NCBI RefSeq assembly: GCF_016859285.1
Contig: NC_053408.1
Coordinates: 7,413,713 to 7,477,712 of the forward strand
Reading direction: 5' to 3'
Source of the DNA: Xiphias gladius
Taxonomy: Eukaryota > Chordata > Actinopteri > Istiophoriformes > Xiphiidae
Length of the DNA: 64,000 bases
Positions 1 to 30,100 of the stretch are shown here, one piece after another. Position numbers and translations under genes: made by a program. The notes under the pieces are model-generated. The model saw only the letters and a list, made by a program, of their open reading frames with translations, was not told the origin of the DNA and searched no databases. Every line of letters starts with the position of its first letter. The first letter of the stretch is position 1.

Positions 1-67
1 CAGGAATGTCTCCTCCACCTCTCTTTTGTGTGTAATTTATTCTCACTCTTCCTGTCTCCTCGTACAG

Positions 68-1590
68 GGAGAATATGGGGGAATGGAGCAGGGTGGTGAA
101 GGAGGAGAGGTAAGAGAACAAGTCAGAGTGCTGCTGGAATCACAGCAGAGCAGATAATGCATAAGCAGCAGCTCAGTCAGATCAAATTATAGGTGACAAT
201 TAGTTTAAATGCAGCATTAATATGAATGTTTCTCAGAGCTAGAAAGTAAATACATTTACTCAAGTAGTGCACTTACATATAACTTTGTGATCTTTGCACA
301 TGACTCAGGTACTTCAATTCCGTGAGACTTTGTACATTTCCCCTCTACATTTCTGTGAAAAAAAATTACTTATTACTTGTAAAAAATTATTACTACATTC
401 AATTTATGTGGCAGCTGTAGCCAGTGGTTACTTTGCAGATCGATATGCAAAAGTATGATGAATTTATATTGTATATGCAATCAATTGGCACAGATGAAAA
501 ATAACTCACCATGGACAGTTGATATAAAAGAAAACATCAAAATCGGTGCAGTAGAACTTTTTCTTCCTTGACAAAACCTGGTGCCTCCATTACCCACAAT
601 GCAACTCGACCTCCGACAGTTCGGTTGGAGATTCGGGTGTGTTATGCTAATAGCGGCTAAAGTAGCCTTGAGCTGCTAGTTTCAATACTGTTTTTCTTTC
701 AAAAAGTTTAGAGTTTATCTTAGTGCAGTTTAGTCTTAAAATTACATGTACTCCTTCCCCCTCGTTGAAAAATCCACAGTTTATGAATATGTAAATGTGT
801 TGGACATGAGATGTCTCCAACTGCACTGAAAAGTCCACACTCAGTATGTGTGCACTGGAAGTTTCAACTTTCAATATCACGCCTATGTTAGTTGCATGCT
901 GGATGTATATAATCGGCTTCCAAACTAGATGTCACAAAGTCCTGCTTCCCGTTCACTGAGATTTAATGCGAGTACAGAGAAACTCCCCCGCTCTTCAGCA
1001 GATGAACGTGAAAACTGCACATACGTCATTCTCCACAGTGAAGGTCAAACATCCAACTGAAAAGACAATGAGTGAAATATGTTTTCAAGTGGAGAGGGGG
1101 CTGTAAAGTATCACTCTATGATCCAAAATCAAACCAAAGACTGGGTGTGCCCATCAGCAAAACACAGAATCGGAGGTTACAGTACTAGTATTTTGCAAGT
1201 TTATCATATATTTTGCATGTAAAATGTTAACCTGAGAAGTAATTTACTACAGCTGTCAGATAAATGTGGAGGAGTAAAAAGTATAACATTTCCCTGAAAT
1301 GTAGTGGAGTCAAAGTAAAATAGCAGTAAATGGAATTACTCAAGTAAAGTATAAGTACCCCAAAAAACTATGCCTGAGTAAATGTATTTAGTTACTTTTC
1401 CCCACTGCTCATGTCTAGTAAACTGACCTTGAGTTGTAATATCTGTGGAGTGCCCTTTCAACTTGTAATGGCCTTTTTTCATTACACTGTGCTATGACTA
1501 TTTTTACTCAAACAAAGAATCTAAATACTTTGTCCACCACTGACACATCTTTCTATCTTTTCCTCCTTTCCTTCCTTCCAGGGGTATTAG
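68..1590 (+). CDS. sncg: Probable gamma-synuclein, last two coding exons (5' part lies outside the window)
   Basis: Two exons join in phase 0. The first, 68-109, is flanked by a pyrimidine tract ending in cgtacag and by the strong donor gtaaga. It encodes the 14 residues GEYGGMEQGGEGGE. The second starts at 1582 after ccttccttccag and encodes only Gly-Tyr before TAG at 1588-1590. A Gly/Glu-rich tail ending GEGGEGY fits the acidic C-terminus of fish gamma-synucleins, which are small presynaptic and axonal membrane-binding proteins. The conserved amphipathic KTKEGV repeats would lie upstream, outside the window. In human 10q23, SNCG is a close neighbour of GLUD1, and here the gene converges on GLUD1, which supports the call. 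The 1.47-kb intron holds an inverted-repeat element. Identity rests on only 16 residues plus synteny, so another gene with an acidic Gly-rich tail is not excluded. Confidence 0.6.
244..1405. repeat. Non-autonomous element with inverted ends, in the synuclein intron
   Basis: The left end (aaagtaaatacatttactc near 245) and the right end (gagtaaatgtatttagtta near 1376) are inverted copies of each other. Similar 'acttttactccactac' type sequence recurs at about 16.94-17.43, 24.79-25.72 and 32.46-32.95 kb, and inner parts resemble 46.86-47.21 kb. No transposase reading frame is present. It looks like a MITE-type fish element, but I cannot name the family. Confidence 0.5.
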
Positions 1591-2192
1591 TTGCCTCCCC
1601 TCCCATCCTCTCCAGCAGCCCCCACCCGCTCCCCTCGCCTCGCTGTACCAGATTCCAGATGTTCAACATATTTTTTTGTGACTTTACGGAACCAAAATCA
1701 ACTATAACAGACTCTTCCGGATGCTGCACTGCAGGCCCCTATCACTCCCTATCTGCCCCCTCGTTACCCCCCTTAGCAGCCCTCTGTCACCTGTTTTCTC
1801 CCCCTTGTCCTCCCCTCTGATTTTTTGCAGCCTGTAACTTTTCCTCCACTGCCCGTCTTACCCTCACCTCACCTGTGTGTTAGTGTCGTCCTGATATGAT
1901 CCCTGATGTCGTTAATGCCCCCACGCCCAACAACCGATAGGGAAACCTCAAACACGAACACACACGTACACACAAACAAAAAGAGACACACCTTCATTAG
2001 GCACATGCATGAAACACACACTTACAGTACATACCGTAAATGCCAGCAAGGACGCACCCACCGGGCAAGTGAGTGATAACTGGAGGAAGCTAAATTTTGT
2101 GAAACTGGTTTGCATGCCATTGATAGTCTGGACATTAGTCAGTTTTTCTGTGATGAAAAACAATCACTCAGTGAGGGAACCAGTCCATTAAA
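1591..2192 (+). other. sncg: Probable synuclein 3' untranslated region
   Basis: C-rich sequence follows the TAG at 1590 with no further open frame. The first poly(A)-like hexamer I see on this strand is ATTAAA at 2187-2192, which lies inside the first copy of the 144-bp duplication. The real end of the transcript is uncertain. Confidence 0.3.
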
Positions 2193-2239
2193 AGAGTAGA
2201 ATGATAGCTCGGGTTTTACTGTAGATCAGCTTGATGTGT
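2096..2239 (+). repeat. 144-bp perfect direct repeat, copy 1
   Basis: This segment is identical base for base to 3176-3319, exactly 1080 bp away. Similarity ends abruptly on both sides. It overlaps the probable synuclein 3' end. Confidence 0.9.
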
Positions 2240-3175
2240 CCAATTACAGTTAAGCCTCTGCAGTCAGCAACAATAACTCACTGTTTGACCGAGGCCGGAT
2301 ATGAGAGGGTGCGTGAGCTGCTGTTTGTGTGCCTGTGTGTCCATGTTAGCTTATATACGTGTGTGTGCATGTGTAGCTGCTGACGTATAAAAAAAAAATC
2401 TCCAGAGGCCTGTGCAGGGAGTCGTGCATTGATGGCAGGTATCATTCTGTTATGTGTGCAGTAGTTAGTTAGCTACAGTAGACTGCATGAACAGATGTGT
2501 ACAATGACTTTTCAAGTGTTGAAGCTATAGAGTAGCAGCTGTTCTGTGTAGCTTCTTATGGCTGTGTGTGTGTTTGCCTCAGAATTAACAAACAGGGATA
2601 TCACAGTGTCATTAACTAAGAAGCAATACACAGTGCTCATTTTTCTCAGCTGTGATGCACGAAAACTAGAGCAGTTGTGATGTGGTATCAAATTTTCAAA
2701 GATTTTAGTGTGAAGAAAAAAAAACATGTTGGCCATAACTTATAAGTGTTAAACAGTCAATACCTGTTGGTTTGATTAGATTTGACTGACAGGGGCAGCT
2801 CCCTGCAAACGACCAGCTAAGTTTTGATTGGTTCATGGAAATCCCTGACATCTCCTTTTTTTTTCTGTTAAAGTCCAGCCCAAAATCAGTGTTTTCTAAT
2901 GTGAAATAACCAGTGTTGCTCTAACTTTGGCAGAAAATTGTTTGTTCAAACTGATTAATGTCTGTAACCCCACCGGAGTAAACATCAAATAGCTTCAGTG
3001 AAGAGTTAGAACAAGCCGATACAGAATATACGTTAGATTGAACTTTACAGCTACTTCAGGGGAATTAAAAGGGAAATTTGGGTTTAAGGGATTGAAGAGG
3101 TTTTCGGGGAAATTCGAGGATGAAAGATGAGCAGCTGATGTTGATCACCTCTTATCATGTAGTTGCTTTTTGGTC

Positions 3176-3319
3176 TTTGTGAAACTGGTTTGCATGCCAT
3201 TGATAGTCTGGACATTAGTCAGTTTTTCTGTGATGAAAAACAATCACTCAGTGAGGGAACCAGTCCATTAAAAGAGTAGAATGATAGCTCGGGTTTTACT
3301 GTAGATCAGCTTGATGTGT
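3176..3319 (+). repeat. 144-bp perfect direct repeat, copy 2
   Basis: Identical to 2096-2239 in the same orientation. No target-site duplication or terminal repeat is evident at its edges, so it looks like a local segmental duplication, or an assembly duplication, and not a transposon. Confidence 0.9.
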
Positions 3320-3951
3320 AGTTCTGTGTACAGCTTGAATTTTGGGATATGTAGTTGTTTTTTTTTAATTTCACGCTAACTAGTCTGAACCCTGGCTGTA
3401 CTGAAGCTGCCGCTCATCAACTGTCTCAGCCAATCAGACGATTCTCTCCTCCTGACGCTCAGTGTCACGCCACCTTTCACTGCTCGTCTGCCCGGCGTCA
3501 GTGTGTGTGTCTGTATGCACTGTATGTGTGTGTGTATATGTGTGTGTTACCATAGAATGGGTTCAGCCAGCAAAGTGTGTGTGTGTGTGTTTGTGTCTGG
3601 AGCAGGTTTGTGTGTTTTTACTTTGAGGCCAATGGAAACTGATGACTGCATGTTGCCTTATCAAGCAATCTGACATAGACCATACACTACACCACCCTCG
3701 TACTAACACACTCTCATACACACACAGCACACTCTAAACAACACAGTTACACATCCCACCTCAAATACACAAACACAAATCACACACCATGTTTAAGTTG
3801 GCATCAAAGCAGACTCGCTGATTTTATAAAAGTACTAGTGAAATTAAAAAGGTTTTGTTGAAATCCAGCTACTGTGTCAAGAATTTATTGAAGAGTTGGA
3901 ACGCTGGGCGTTGAGTGAACACAGCCTGACTGAAAATACTGGGTGGCTAAC

Positions 3952-4266
3952 TTAGTTTAGCATAAAGACTGGAAACAGAGGTAAACAGCTAGCCTGGCTC
4001 TGTCTAAAGCTCAAAAATACACTAACCAGCACCTCTAAAGCTAATTAACTAACGCGTTGTATTTTCTTTGTTTAAGCCGTAAACAAACAAACAAACAAAT
4101 CTACAACTTACTGTTTTGTTTTGTTTTTTAACATTTCTGTTTGTGTACAGATTAAACAAAAGAGATACAGTGAGTTAATTAGCGAGCTTTAATGGAGCTG
4201 GTTAGTGTATTTTTGATCTCTGGAAACAGGCCATCTCCAGTCTTTATGCTAAGCCAAGTAAATCAC
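3952..4266. repeat. Palindromic MITE (copy 1 of 2)
   Basis: The left arm begins cttagtttagcataaagact and the right arm contains agtctttatgctaagccaag, its inverted complement. Inner segments (taattaactaac and gttaattagcga) also pair. A related copy lies in a PRKCE intron at 50855-51235. There is no coding capacity. Confidence 0.65.
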
Positions 4267-5322
4267 CTGCCAGTTTAAGATCAATACTTAACGCACAGAC
4301 GCGATAGAGCTATCGATCTTCTCATGTAACTCTCAGCAAGAAAGCAAACAGACGTATTCTCTAAAATGTTGAACTATTCCTTTACGTCTCCATCAGTTGC
4401 ATTGCGCACAGTAACTGACAAAGCAGCTTCGTTATATTTTACCTAGGGACCCATAAACCAACCAGTACACTTACTGTTTGTCAGTTACATTAATTAAGCA
4501 AAATATCAACTGACATATTAAAGCCCCTCAACAGGACAGGGCTTCAGGATTAGGTGAAGACACAGGAGGCACCTTCAGGCCCTTACAATTCTATATTATA
4601 CTATGCTTCCCCCAGTCAAACTGACAATTAATCAACATAAAAAACACAGTGAGCCGGGGGCCTTTGGGGTTCCTGAGAGTCTTTACACTGTTTGTAATAC
4701 GGCCTGCTCAAAGCTTTTGTCAGGTCAATCGGTGGATCCGACACACTGGAAATGACGGATTTTCTAACATGTTTATCATCGGACTATAAAAACCCTGACT
4801 TGGCACTTTGTTTAACATGAGCTTTGTCTTCAGTAAGAACCATCGAGCCATTTTCACAAATAAATCCCAAGCGTAGACTATTCTATACATAAATGCCTGA
4901 ACTTGTGCATTAACAGAGAAAGAGTCTATCGACACAGGGGTGTGGCAGGCAGCTCCCAGGACATCATGATGAAATTAATTATATCTTGTTACAAGGGTTT
5001 ATGAGCCGGACTGTTTCTTAGCCAGGAGCACTGACTTGCTGGAGTCTCCACTGGTTGTTTGGCAACTAGTACCGGCAAAGAAATAGTCCAGTCCATGTAA
5101 CCCCGTGTGGAATGGCAAATTGTCGTTTTTTTAATTTGGTTGGTGGTTTGTGGTGGTTTGTTCAGTTTAATTTCCTGGTTGACAAAGACGTTGCATGAGC
5201 TTTTCTGAAATTAAAGCGTCAGTCTATCACACCTTTGATCACGTTTACAGTCCGCCCAGTTTGTGACAGTATAGTATGAAAATAAACTCATGTGACACAC
5301 TGTTGTATCTTTTTCTGAACAT

Positions 5323-5328
5323 TTTATT
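5323..5328 (-). terminator. glud1: Candidate GLUD1 poly(A) signal
   Basis: AATAAA on the minus strand, 902 bp below the GLUD1 stop codon. The interval 5329-6229 has no open frame and would be the 3' UTR. The signal is inferred from the hexamer alone. Confidence 0.4.
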
Positions 5329-6229
5329 GGTTTCCACAAAATGAATAAAATAAAAATAAAAAGTCATTTCCTCCAAAATGATTTCTATGTTGTGGAACTG
5401 GACGGTTAAAACTTAAAACAGGCGGTCATTGTGACACCTTGCCCCCTCCCTGCTCCCCTCTCTTGGCCAGCGGAGGAATTGGGGAGAAGCTGCTTTTAAG
5501 ATGAGAGAAAGCAATGTGTAAGGAGGAAAAAAAGGAAGGGGCGAAGAGTTGGAGAACATCTACAGAAATCTAGAAAGGTAAAAACATTAATTATGAAAAA
5601 AAAATCCTTGTTGGGAATCTTATACTTTGACAACTTCACTACTACCCTTTACGCGTCAAAGAGAAGACAAATTGAAGAGTCATAAAATTACTATTCTCTT
5701 ATTCACATGAAGTTGAATCTAAATCCCTTTTGATTAAAGTTAAACTGCTCCCTTTTAGAGCAGACCTCTTTCTGAAATAAGGCATCTGTAGTGCTTTCAA
5801 CTGAAACAATCGCAACAGAAGGGTCACACATGCATTCAGCGATCAGAAAAAGAGTGCTTTGAACATGGCTGCCATATAACAATATCATTACCATTAATAT
5901 GAGGGCTGAGGGAGGGACAGGGTGTCTCTTTCTCTCTCACGACTTAGCTCTCTATCTGCTTTTTCCTCAAGATAACCTCAGACAAAAACAAGAACAGGAC
6001 AATATTTAAACAGAGATGCAGATTCAGTATAATGGCAGCACAAAGATCACAGGATAATTACCAGGCTAGCCAATGTGTCGCTGTATATGTGTGTGTGAAA
6101 TAGCCAAAGAGCAGTGGTAAAGAGTGATATGTTCTGAAGGCTGTTTAGTGGGTGGAGGAGGGCAGGAGAGGCTGATCAATAGCAGGAGGGTGGGGGGAGG
6201 GAGAGGAAGTCTGGGTCATAATTTGCCAT

Positions 6230-23351
<17,122 letters not shown>

Positions 23352-23720
23352 GACTGAAACTAGCTAACCGTATAAACGAACAAATTAAAAAGGCAACTAA
23401 ACAACAAGGACAATGGGGGGCGACGACAGGAAAGGGGGGTAAGAATGAACGCCACAGCAACTCCTCACTGGGTCCCGTCCTCTGGCCGAGTGGGGAATCG
23501 CATGCCGTCCGTTTGCTTTAAAAGGCAGCACGAGCCAGGGGAGGCAGCCGGGGTCTCCGATCTGCACGCGAGCGGAAGAGGAGTGCCAGCGGCGGCGCGG
23601 GCCCGTGCCGCTCGATTGACAGCGCGCGCTCCCGAGTTTGCGCCGTTCATTTCGGAATCGGTTTCATTGCCCGGGCGTACGCTGCGTCGTCGGATTATTA
23701 GGTACACCCAGCTAAGACTA
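23352..23720 (-). promoter_or_regulatory. glud1: CpG-rich GLUD1 5' flank and probable promoter
   Basis: This is the only strongly GC- and CpG-rich stretch in the window (for example gcggcgcgggcccgtgccgc near 23592). It lies directly upstream of the GLUD1 start codon, as expected for a housekeeping CpG-island promoter. No TATA box is obvious, and the transcription start cannot be fixed. Confidence 0.5.
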
Positions 23721-24789
23721 ACGTAGCCCAATAGAACAGCCCCGCAACCAACCCTACCCTCGCGGAGTTTGTGATAGGACTGCGCTACATTTTGTTGACT
23801 GGTGTTTCTATGATTCTGTCCACCCCCGTCCAAATCGGCGAGGCTTTAGGCTGAACAACAGACACGCTTCTTTGTACAATGGAATACAGTTCAGCAGCAC
23901 AATAGGCCAGGGCCTCCAAAATGATCATACCGGTGACACAACAACCGCTTTCACACAGTTTCAACACAATCTGTACATTAAAACCTTCGTGAAGGTAGGA
24001 TTGATTGCAGGACTTTTTTTTTTGTATCAGACTGCATTAGTTTTAGCTACGGGTACCTAATAAACTGACAACTGAGTGTACATATACAGGTAATTTGACG
24101 TTTTTTTTTTTACTTGCTCTCTTCTCCAAGGACAATTTTCAGGAAGGTAAACATGAAATAGACGTACTACAGCTAAAAACAAGGACAACAAAGCTGATCA
24201 AAGAGTAGTTAACAAATAAAATGCTGGACTATTGCATATGGGCTTTGAGATAATTTAGAAAAGAAAACATTGGTTTGTAGTCCACTATTATTAACCAAAG
24301 ATTGGTTAACATTAACATATGACTATTATGTACATATAAATAAGTAAAAATAGACGCATTGGCTGTATATAATTATATGTTATTGTTAATTCTAGCTTCT
24401 ATGGTAGAAGCAATAATTAACAACAACATACAATCGCTACATACAAGTCAAAAATAAATAAATGAATTGATTTTCTGTTGGTCACAGTTACACTCAAGTG
24501 GTTGAGACCATGGAAGGATTACTGTACAGGCCTACTGGGCACAGGCCAAGGGGTCCGAGGAGTCAGGGGGCCCCTGGGCCCGAGCCTTTGTTTGAAATGA
24601 CCTAATATTTCTTGTTGGAGAGTCACAGTAACTTAGTTCAACGACACAAAATGACCACAACAAGGCACAAAAAACAACGCACACTTTCAGTCATCTGTCT
24701 CAGTCTTCCTCCTAGAAAGGAGGGGTAGGGGGACTTTTACTCGCCTGTTGTCCCCTAATCCATCAGTGGTTGAAACTGGTTAGTAATCC

Positions 24790-25720
24790 CTGGTGGAAGG
24801 TAACAAGTACATTTACTGTACTTTAGTACAAATTGAGGTACATGACCTTAACTTCTGCTACTTTATACTTCTACTCCACTACAGGTCAGGGTTAATATTG
24901 TACTTTTTACTGCACAACTTTTATTTGATAACTTTAGTAACTTTGCAGCTTCAGATTAATAATACAAAATATACTGAACCAATATATTATAATGTATTGT
25001 ATGTGTTGTTTCTTGTTTCTGTAAACGTTTTGCATAGGACATGTATGTTATTTTGTATTTTATGTTACAATTTGTGGCAATAAAAAAATAAAAAAAGATA
25101 TTGTTATTGTTATAAGACTTCATTGATTCCCAAGGGGAAATTCACAAGCTACCCAGCAATATAAATTAATCAATAAAATAATAATTATTATTATTAATTA
25201 TGTAATAATAATAAAATACATTATTCTGAAATGGGCATTCTGCATAATGAATACTTTTACTCCTGGTATTTTAAATACCAGAAGGGGTTTTTGATACTTT
25301 TTTGCTTTTATTACTTACTTTATTTTTAACTAATATTTAGTTTTAGCTTTAGTTACTTGTTACTTTTCAGAATAAGATTTTACACACAAAACATATGATA
25401 ATCTCACAACATATAATTTGCTATTAAAACTAATATTGACCAAACACTGTATGAAATGGTAAAAATGAGCTCTGCCCTGACCAACTACAACACCATAGTA
25501 CCACTTATATATTAATACATCAGTGTTAACAATCCAGTTATATAGATAAGGGTCATTCTGTATAATAAATACATTTAACTTTGATACTTTAAGTACATTT
25601 TGTTACTAGTACTTCTATACTTTTACTTAAGTAAAATTTTGAATGCAGGAATTTCACTTGTAAAAAGGTTTTTTTATTGTGTGGCATTGCAGCTTTTACT
25701 TAAGTAAATGATTTGAATAC
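24790..25720. repeat. Cluster of the 'ttactccactac' interspersed element
   Basis: At least two copies or fragments (24790-25330 and 25545-25720) carry acttctactccactacag, tttgataactttagta and ttacttaagtaaa motifs shared with 244-1405, 16940-17425 and 32463-32950. Confidence 0.55.
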
Positions 25721-26589
25721 TTCTTGCCCTTTATTCATTCTTGGACATCTAATTTACAGGACAAGCACACTGCCTACTGCACTCAGCCAAGAAATAGTCC
25801 AGCAGATAAACCCCAACTTGTCATTTTTACACTTTGGTTTTTGTATGGACTTAAAACATGTTCATTTTGCAAATAAGCATGTTTCTTCACAGTGTTGAAC
25901 TATTACTTTAAAACACAACCATCGCAAACCTAGCAAGTGGAATTTTTGAGTTATAACAGAACACTAAAAATAAAATTTAAAAGAGTACAGTACCTAGGCC
26001 CTTTTGAATGAAACAAGTCATTCTAGTTACAGGAAGTAATTTCCCAGCAGGAAATGAAGGTATTCTTACTTTCAGACCAAATAAGCACTTGAAAGTCTTT
26101 TAGAAATTATAACATTAAACTGATCGCAATAAAAGCTTGTTGAGGTGAATGGGAAGAACGTAAAAACAAATGAATTCTATATTAAATATATCAATATTTT
26201 GTTAAGTTTATAGGAACATAAGCTGGTAGATATGAAATGCATCAGCCTGGTCATTCATTAGCTTTTGCATAGTGACCACAGTGTTACAGTTTTGTACTTT
26301 GTGGTTTGATCAAAGGGATCTCTTCAAAGTCTGCTGTCATCAGCAGTTTCCCGATGTGTTTGTGACAAAAGCCACAGAGGGAAGAGAGAGAGGGAGTCAA
26401 CTGCGAGATGTTGAAAAGGCCCACTGTGTTTGCATCAGTCATGAACCACCCTCATGGGCAGCTACAGTTAATGGGGGGAGTTGATCTGGTGATGTACAGT
26501 TTGTGACTATCAGCAGAAATAACTACTGACAGCTTCAAGTGAAAAAAATAAAAAATCTGCAGAGATTCTAGTGACTCTGTGAGGCTCCA

Positions 26590-27140
26590 GTAGCTGGATG
26601 CTAACATCAGCATGCTGACATGGCCACAGTGACAGTGCTAGATTGCTGATGTGTAGCAGGTGTGATGTCGACTTTACCCTGTTAGTTTAGCGTGGTAGCA
26701 TGCTAACATTTGCAAACAAGAACTAAACACAAAGTAAAGGCTGAAGCTGATGGGAATGTCATTAGTTTTGCAGGTATTTGGACCCTAAACCAAAGTACTG
26801 GACTAACTGAAATTTTGACACGATGGTAGCACTAGATGAAATGTTCAGGGATCAGCAAAGTCATTAAGAGTACATAACATAAATGTCTGTCCATCCAATA
26901 CTTCTTGAGACATTTTACTTAAAACCATCCAATCATACACTGAGAATTACGAATATCTGTACACAATTTTGTGCATATCCCTCTAGTACACGTTGAGACA
27001 TTTTACTAGATAAGTGAAAGGTTTGGCCTAGCGGCATTACATTAAAAAATCAGTGGGATACAACCTCTGGGAACATCATGTCAGTCTGGACCTACAGACC
27101 GATATTGCCATCCCTAGACCCATGGTGCTAGCATGGCTAC
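26590..27140. repeat. Old interspersed SINE/MITE-like repeat
   Basis: It has phrases such as gtggtagcatgctaacattt and catgtcagtctggacc that recur in another copy at about 34990-35250. No coding potential. Confidence 0.45.
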
Positions 27141-30100
27141 AAAATTAAAGCATGAAAATTGGTATTTTGACCATCGAAACAACAGACTCACTATTGACAA
27201 TTTCCATTGGAAAATATCAGCACTGGCATTCAAAAACCTGATGTTGCAGAGAGTCAACTTCAAACTTGAAGGAGTCAGTTCTTTACATCAGTGATTGAGC
27301 AGATTGTCTTTGTGTTGAGCTTAATCATAAAACCAAAGGCCCTGTAGCAAATTGTTCTCAATACTTATATGCATGTTCTGTCTAGATGTATGTGTGCTAT
27401 GCTGCATTAATGTGTGCGCATACCAGCGTTCTTTATGTGTGCAATTATATGTGTCCAAGTGAGCATCATTTAGGGGGTCATGGTGAGCATGTGTGTGTGT
27501 GTGAATGAATGAAGGGTTGCTGGAAAGCAAGGCTTGGTGTTTTCCACTGAGCTGCGACTGCACTACCAGGCTGGTCAGCATAATTTTCATCAGAGTCTTC
27601 TTGATTCAGCATACGGGCAAGGTTTCATGGGTAAAACCTACCAATCAGCCAATCAGCAGAGCTTTTTTCATATTTGGCGCACATTGCGTGCAGAGTGGTA
27701 CTTTCCACAAGAGCACGAGAAAGTGTAGCATTACTAAATATCTGCTGTAAATCTCTGTTACTATGCATTAGCCAACATGTGAGAGCAATTTTACAAATGT
27801 GAATATGACGAGAACTCTTGGGGAGGAGCATGCACAGCACTCTCAACAAAAGCCTGCCATTTTTGTGCTGGTTGCATTTTTACGGCGCCGCATCTGCTCC
27901 CACAGCCTGAGCACAGCTTTGGCATAAAAAGTGGCTCTTATATAAACCTGCATTCATGGCATTTTAACGTTATTTCACACATACGGTACATGCAAACATT
28001 TTTCTACCACTCTACATGGCACAGAGAGACTGAATCGTAGTGCTGAGCTTGTCTGAGTGAGGGCCCTGACCTGGGCCTACACCTATGGACTCTGCACAGG
28101 AGATAAGATTAAATCATTCCCCCGGGTACAGGTATAAATACACATTCATACTGTATGCTCAAACAGTGGTACAAACACATGACTGCACAATATGAAAAAC
28201 AAACTGAATTATGACTCGAATAGGTGTGAATTTAGGCATACATTATGTTAAAGATATGTAAGTACACATATCTTTAACATTTGGTTTGGTGCAGGCTTTC
28301 ATGGTCAGACTGTAAATCTGTATGTTTCGAACATCCTGTATCATCACTCTGATGTCAGCTGGAAAAAATAAAAAATAGTAATCGTGTTACCAATCGCAAC
28401 TGGCACAAAGTCAAGGCAATGTCTCATTGTTACTAATGTAATAATGGAAGCGCTTATCACCTTATTGTTCTATCAGTCCACTACAGTGCCGTATAGTTTT
28501 ACTGACTTTTAAAAGCTGATATACTGACTGAGATGAAACTGCACAATTTTTGAACAGACAGAAAGAGAGAAGGGATATAATATCTGAATATTCTTATAAC
28601 TATTTGTTCGGTTCTTTTTGGAAGATAAGCAAACACCAGTAAAGATAATCTGATGCTCTATATCCAACCGAGGCCCCTTTCACAAGTGGGATGTGAACAC
28701 ACACCCTACCCCGGTCAGGTACAGGTGCAGGACAAAAACAGCATGCAAAAGAAAAGGAGAGACTATCCACATACTGAAATTTGCAATTTGCCAAGAAAAT
28801 ATTGAAACAAATGTTTTTTGCCTACAGGATCTTCATCAGACATCAATGTGCACTAAAGGCAAGAAATATATCCAGACCGATATATACAGAGTGATATGAA
28901 ATAACACCCAATATCCCCAAACAATTTACTATGCACATAAAACACATGTCCTAAAGAAAGAACTGTAGACAATACAGGACATGTATGGTACAAATTTTTC
29001 TAGTTTTTACATTTTTGCAATACACATTTTTCAAAATAAGAGCTTTTTTCCACATGCATGTCAGCCTGACCTTGTAGGTCAAAACGTGCTCTGCTGTTTA
29101 TGACTCATTACCATAAATGATTAAAAAAGACAAAAAGAGACAAAAGCATTCAGGCAGTTTTTCATCTAAACAGATGATGATTATTATGTAACAATGCTGC
29201 AAGAATTGAGCATTAATATGACTAGAAGGTGGTCCAAAATTCCAAAATTGAGAGGTTTGTCTTGTTAATGTTTTCTTTTCTAAATGATCTCAAAGCCCAT
29301 AACCTTAAATGTGCCCCAACCTTTACCTGCTTTCAAATGAGCCTTAAAAACAAAAACTCCTGCACCTTTATTTCCTTTATTTCCTTTTTATTTGTATTAT
29401 TTTTTGTTGTTATTTATATTTCATTTTAATCTATTTTGATTTATTTTATTTTTCTCTTCATTGTGTTTTTCAATTTTTGCCATATGTAAAGCTATTTGAA
29501 TTGCCTCATTGCTATAAATACACTTATCTCGCCTACAATCATACAAAAATCCTGTCCTAAGTTCTTGAGCTGGATCTTATGTATGTGCCTGCTTGTACAC
29601 CAAGGAACCAACCTGTTTTCTACCTGTCATGTAAAACATATATCAGTCACAGGACTTTGAACTGTGATCTCTGCACCAGAGGTCATTTTCAGTCAGCTCT
29701 CTTTTTTCCACCGTTTCTTTATCCAGATATAGATAAAGATGTTATTAATTCCACAATAAAACAATGACTGCAATAAAAGACAATTAATAATTAAATGAAA
29801 GTATAGGAAAGGCTGAAAAGGTTGCACTTAATGTGCCTTTGATTCAATTTATTGCCGTCTCCTTCTCTCCTTCATTACCCTACCGGAATGTCCCTGCCTG
29901 TGGGACTCGAGTTTATCTTTAATTGTATCATTCCCCCTATCGCCTCCTCTTTGTGTTTTCTTCCGTACACTTCCACACACTGATTTATCATGGTTGTGTT
30001 TCAAACAGTGAGCACTGTTGTGTCATTGGTTTACAGCCTGACAACACCCACCCAACCGTGGGGGGATGACTGGGGGAGGAGATGAGGCTAAGAAGAGGGA

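Larger units (their letters stand above)
2240..5322. other. Spacer between synuclein and GLUD1
   Basis: No convincing coding exon was seen. The stretch holds the second 144-bp repeat copy, a palindromic MITE at about 3952-4266, short GT runs near 3500-3600 and AT-rich unique sequence. The two flanking genes converge here, so both 3' ends should lie within or next to it. Confidence 0.5.
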
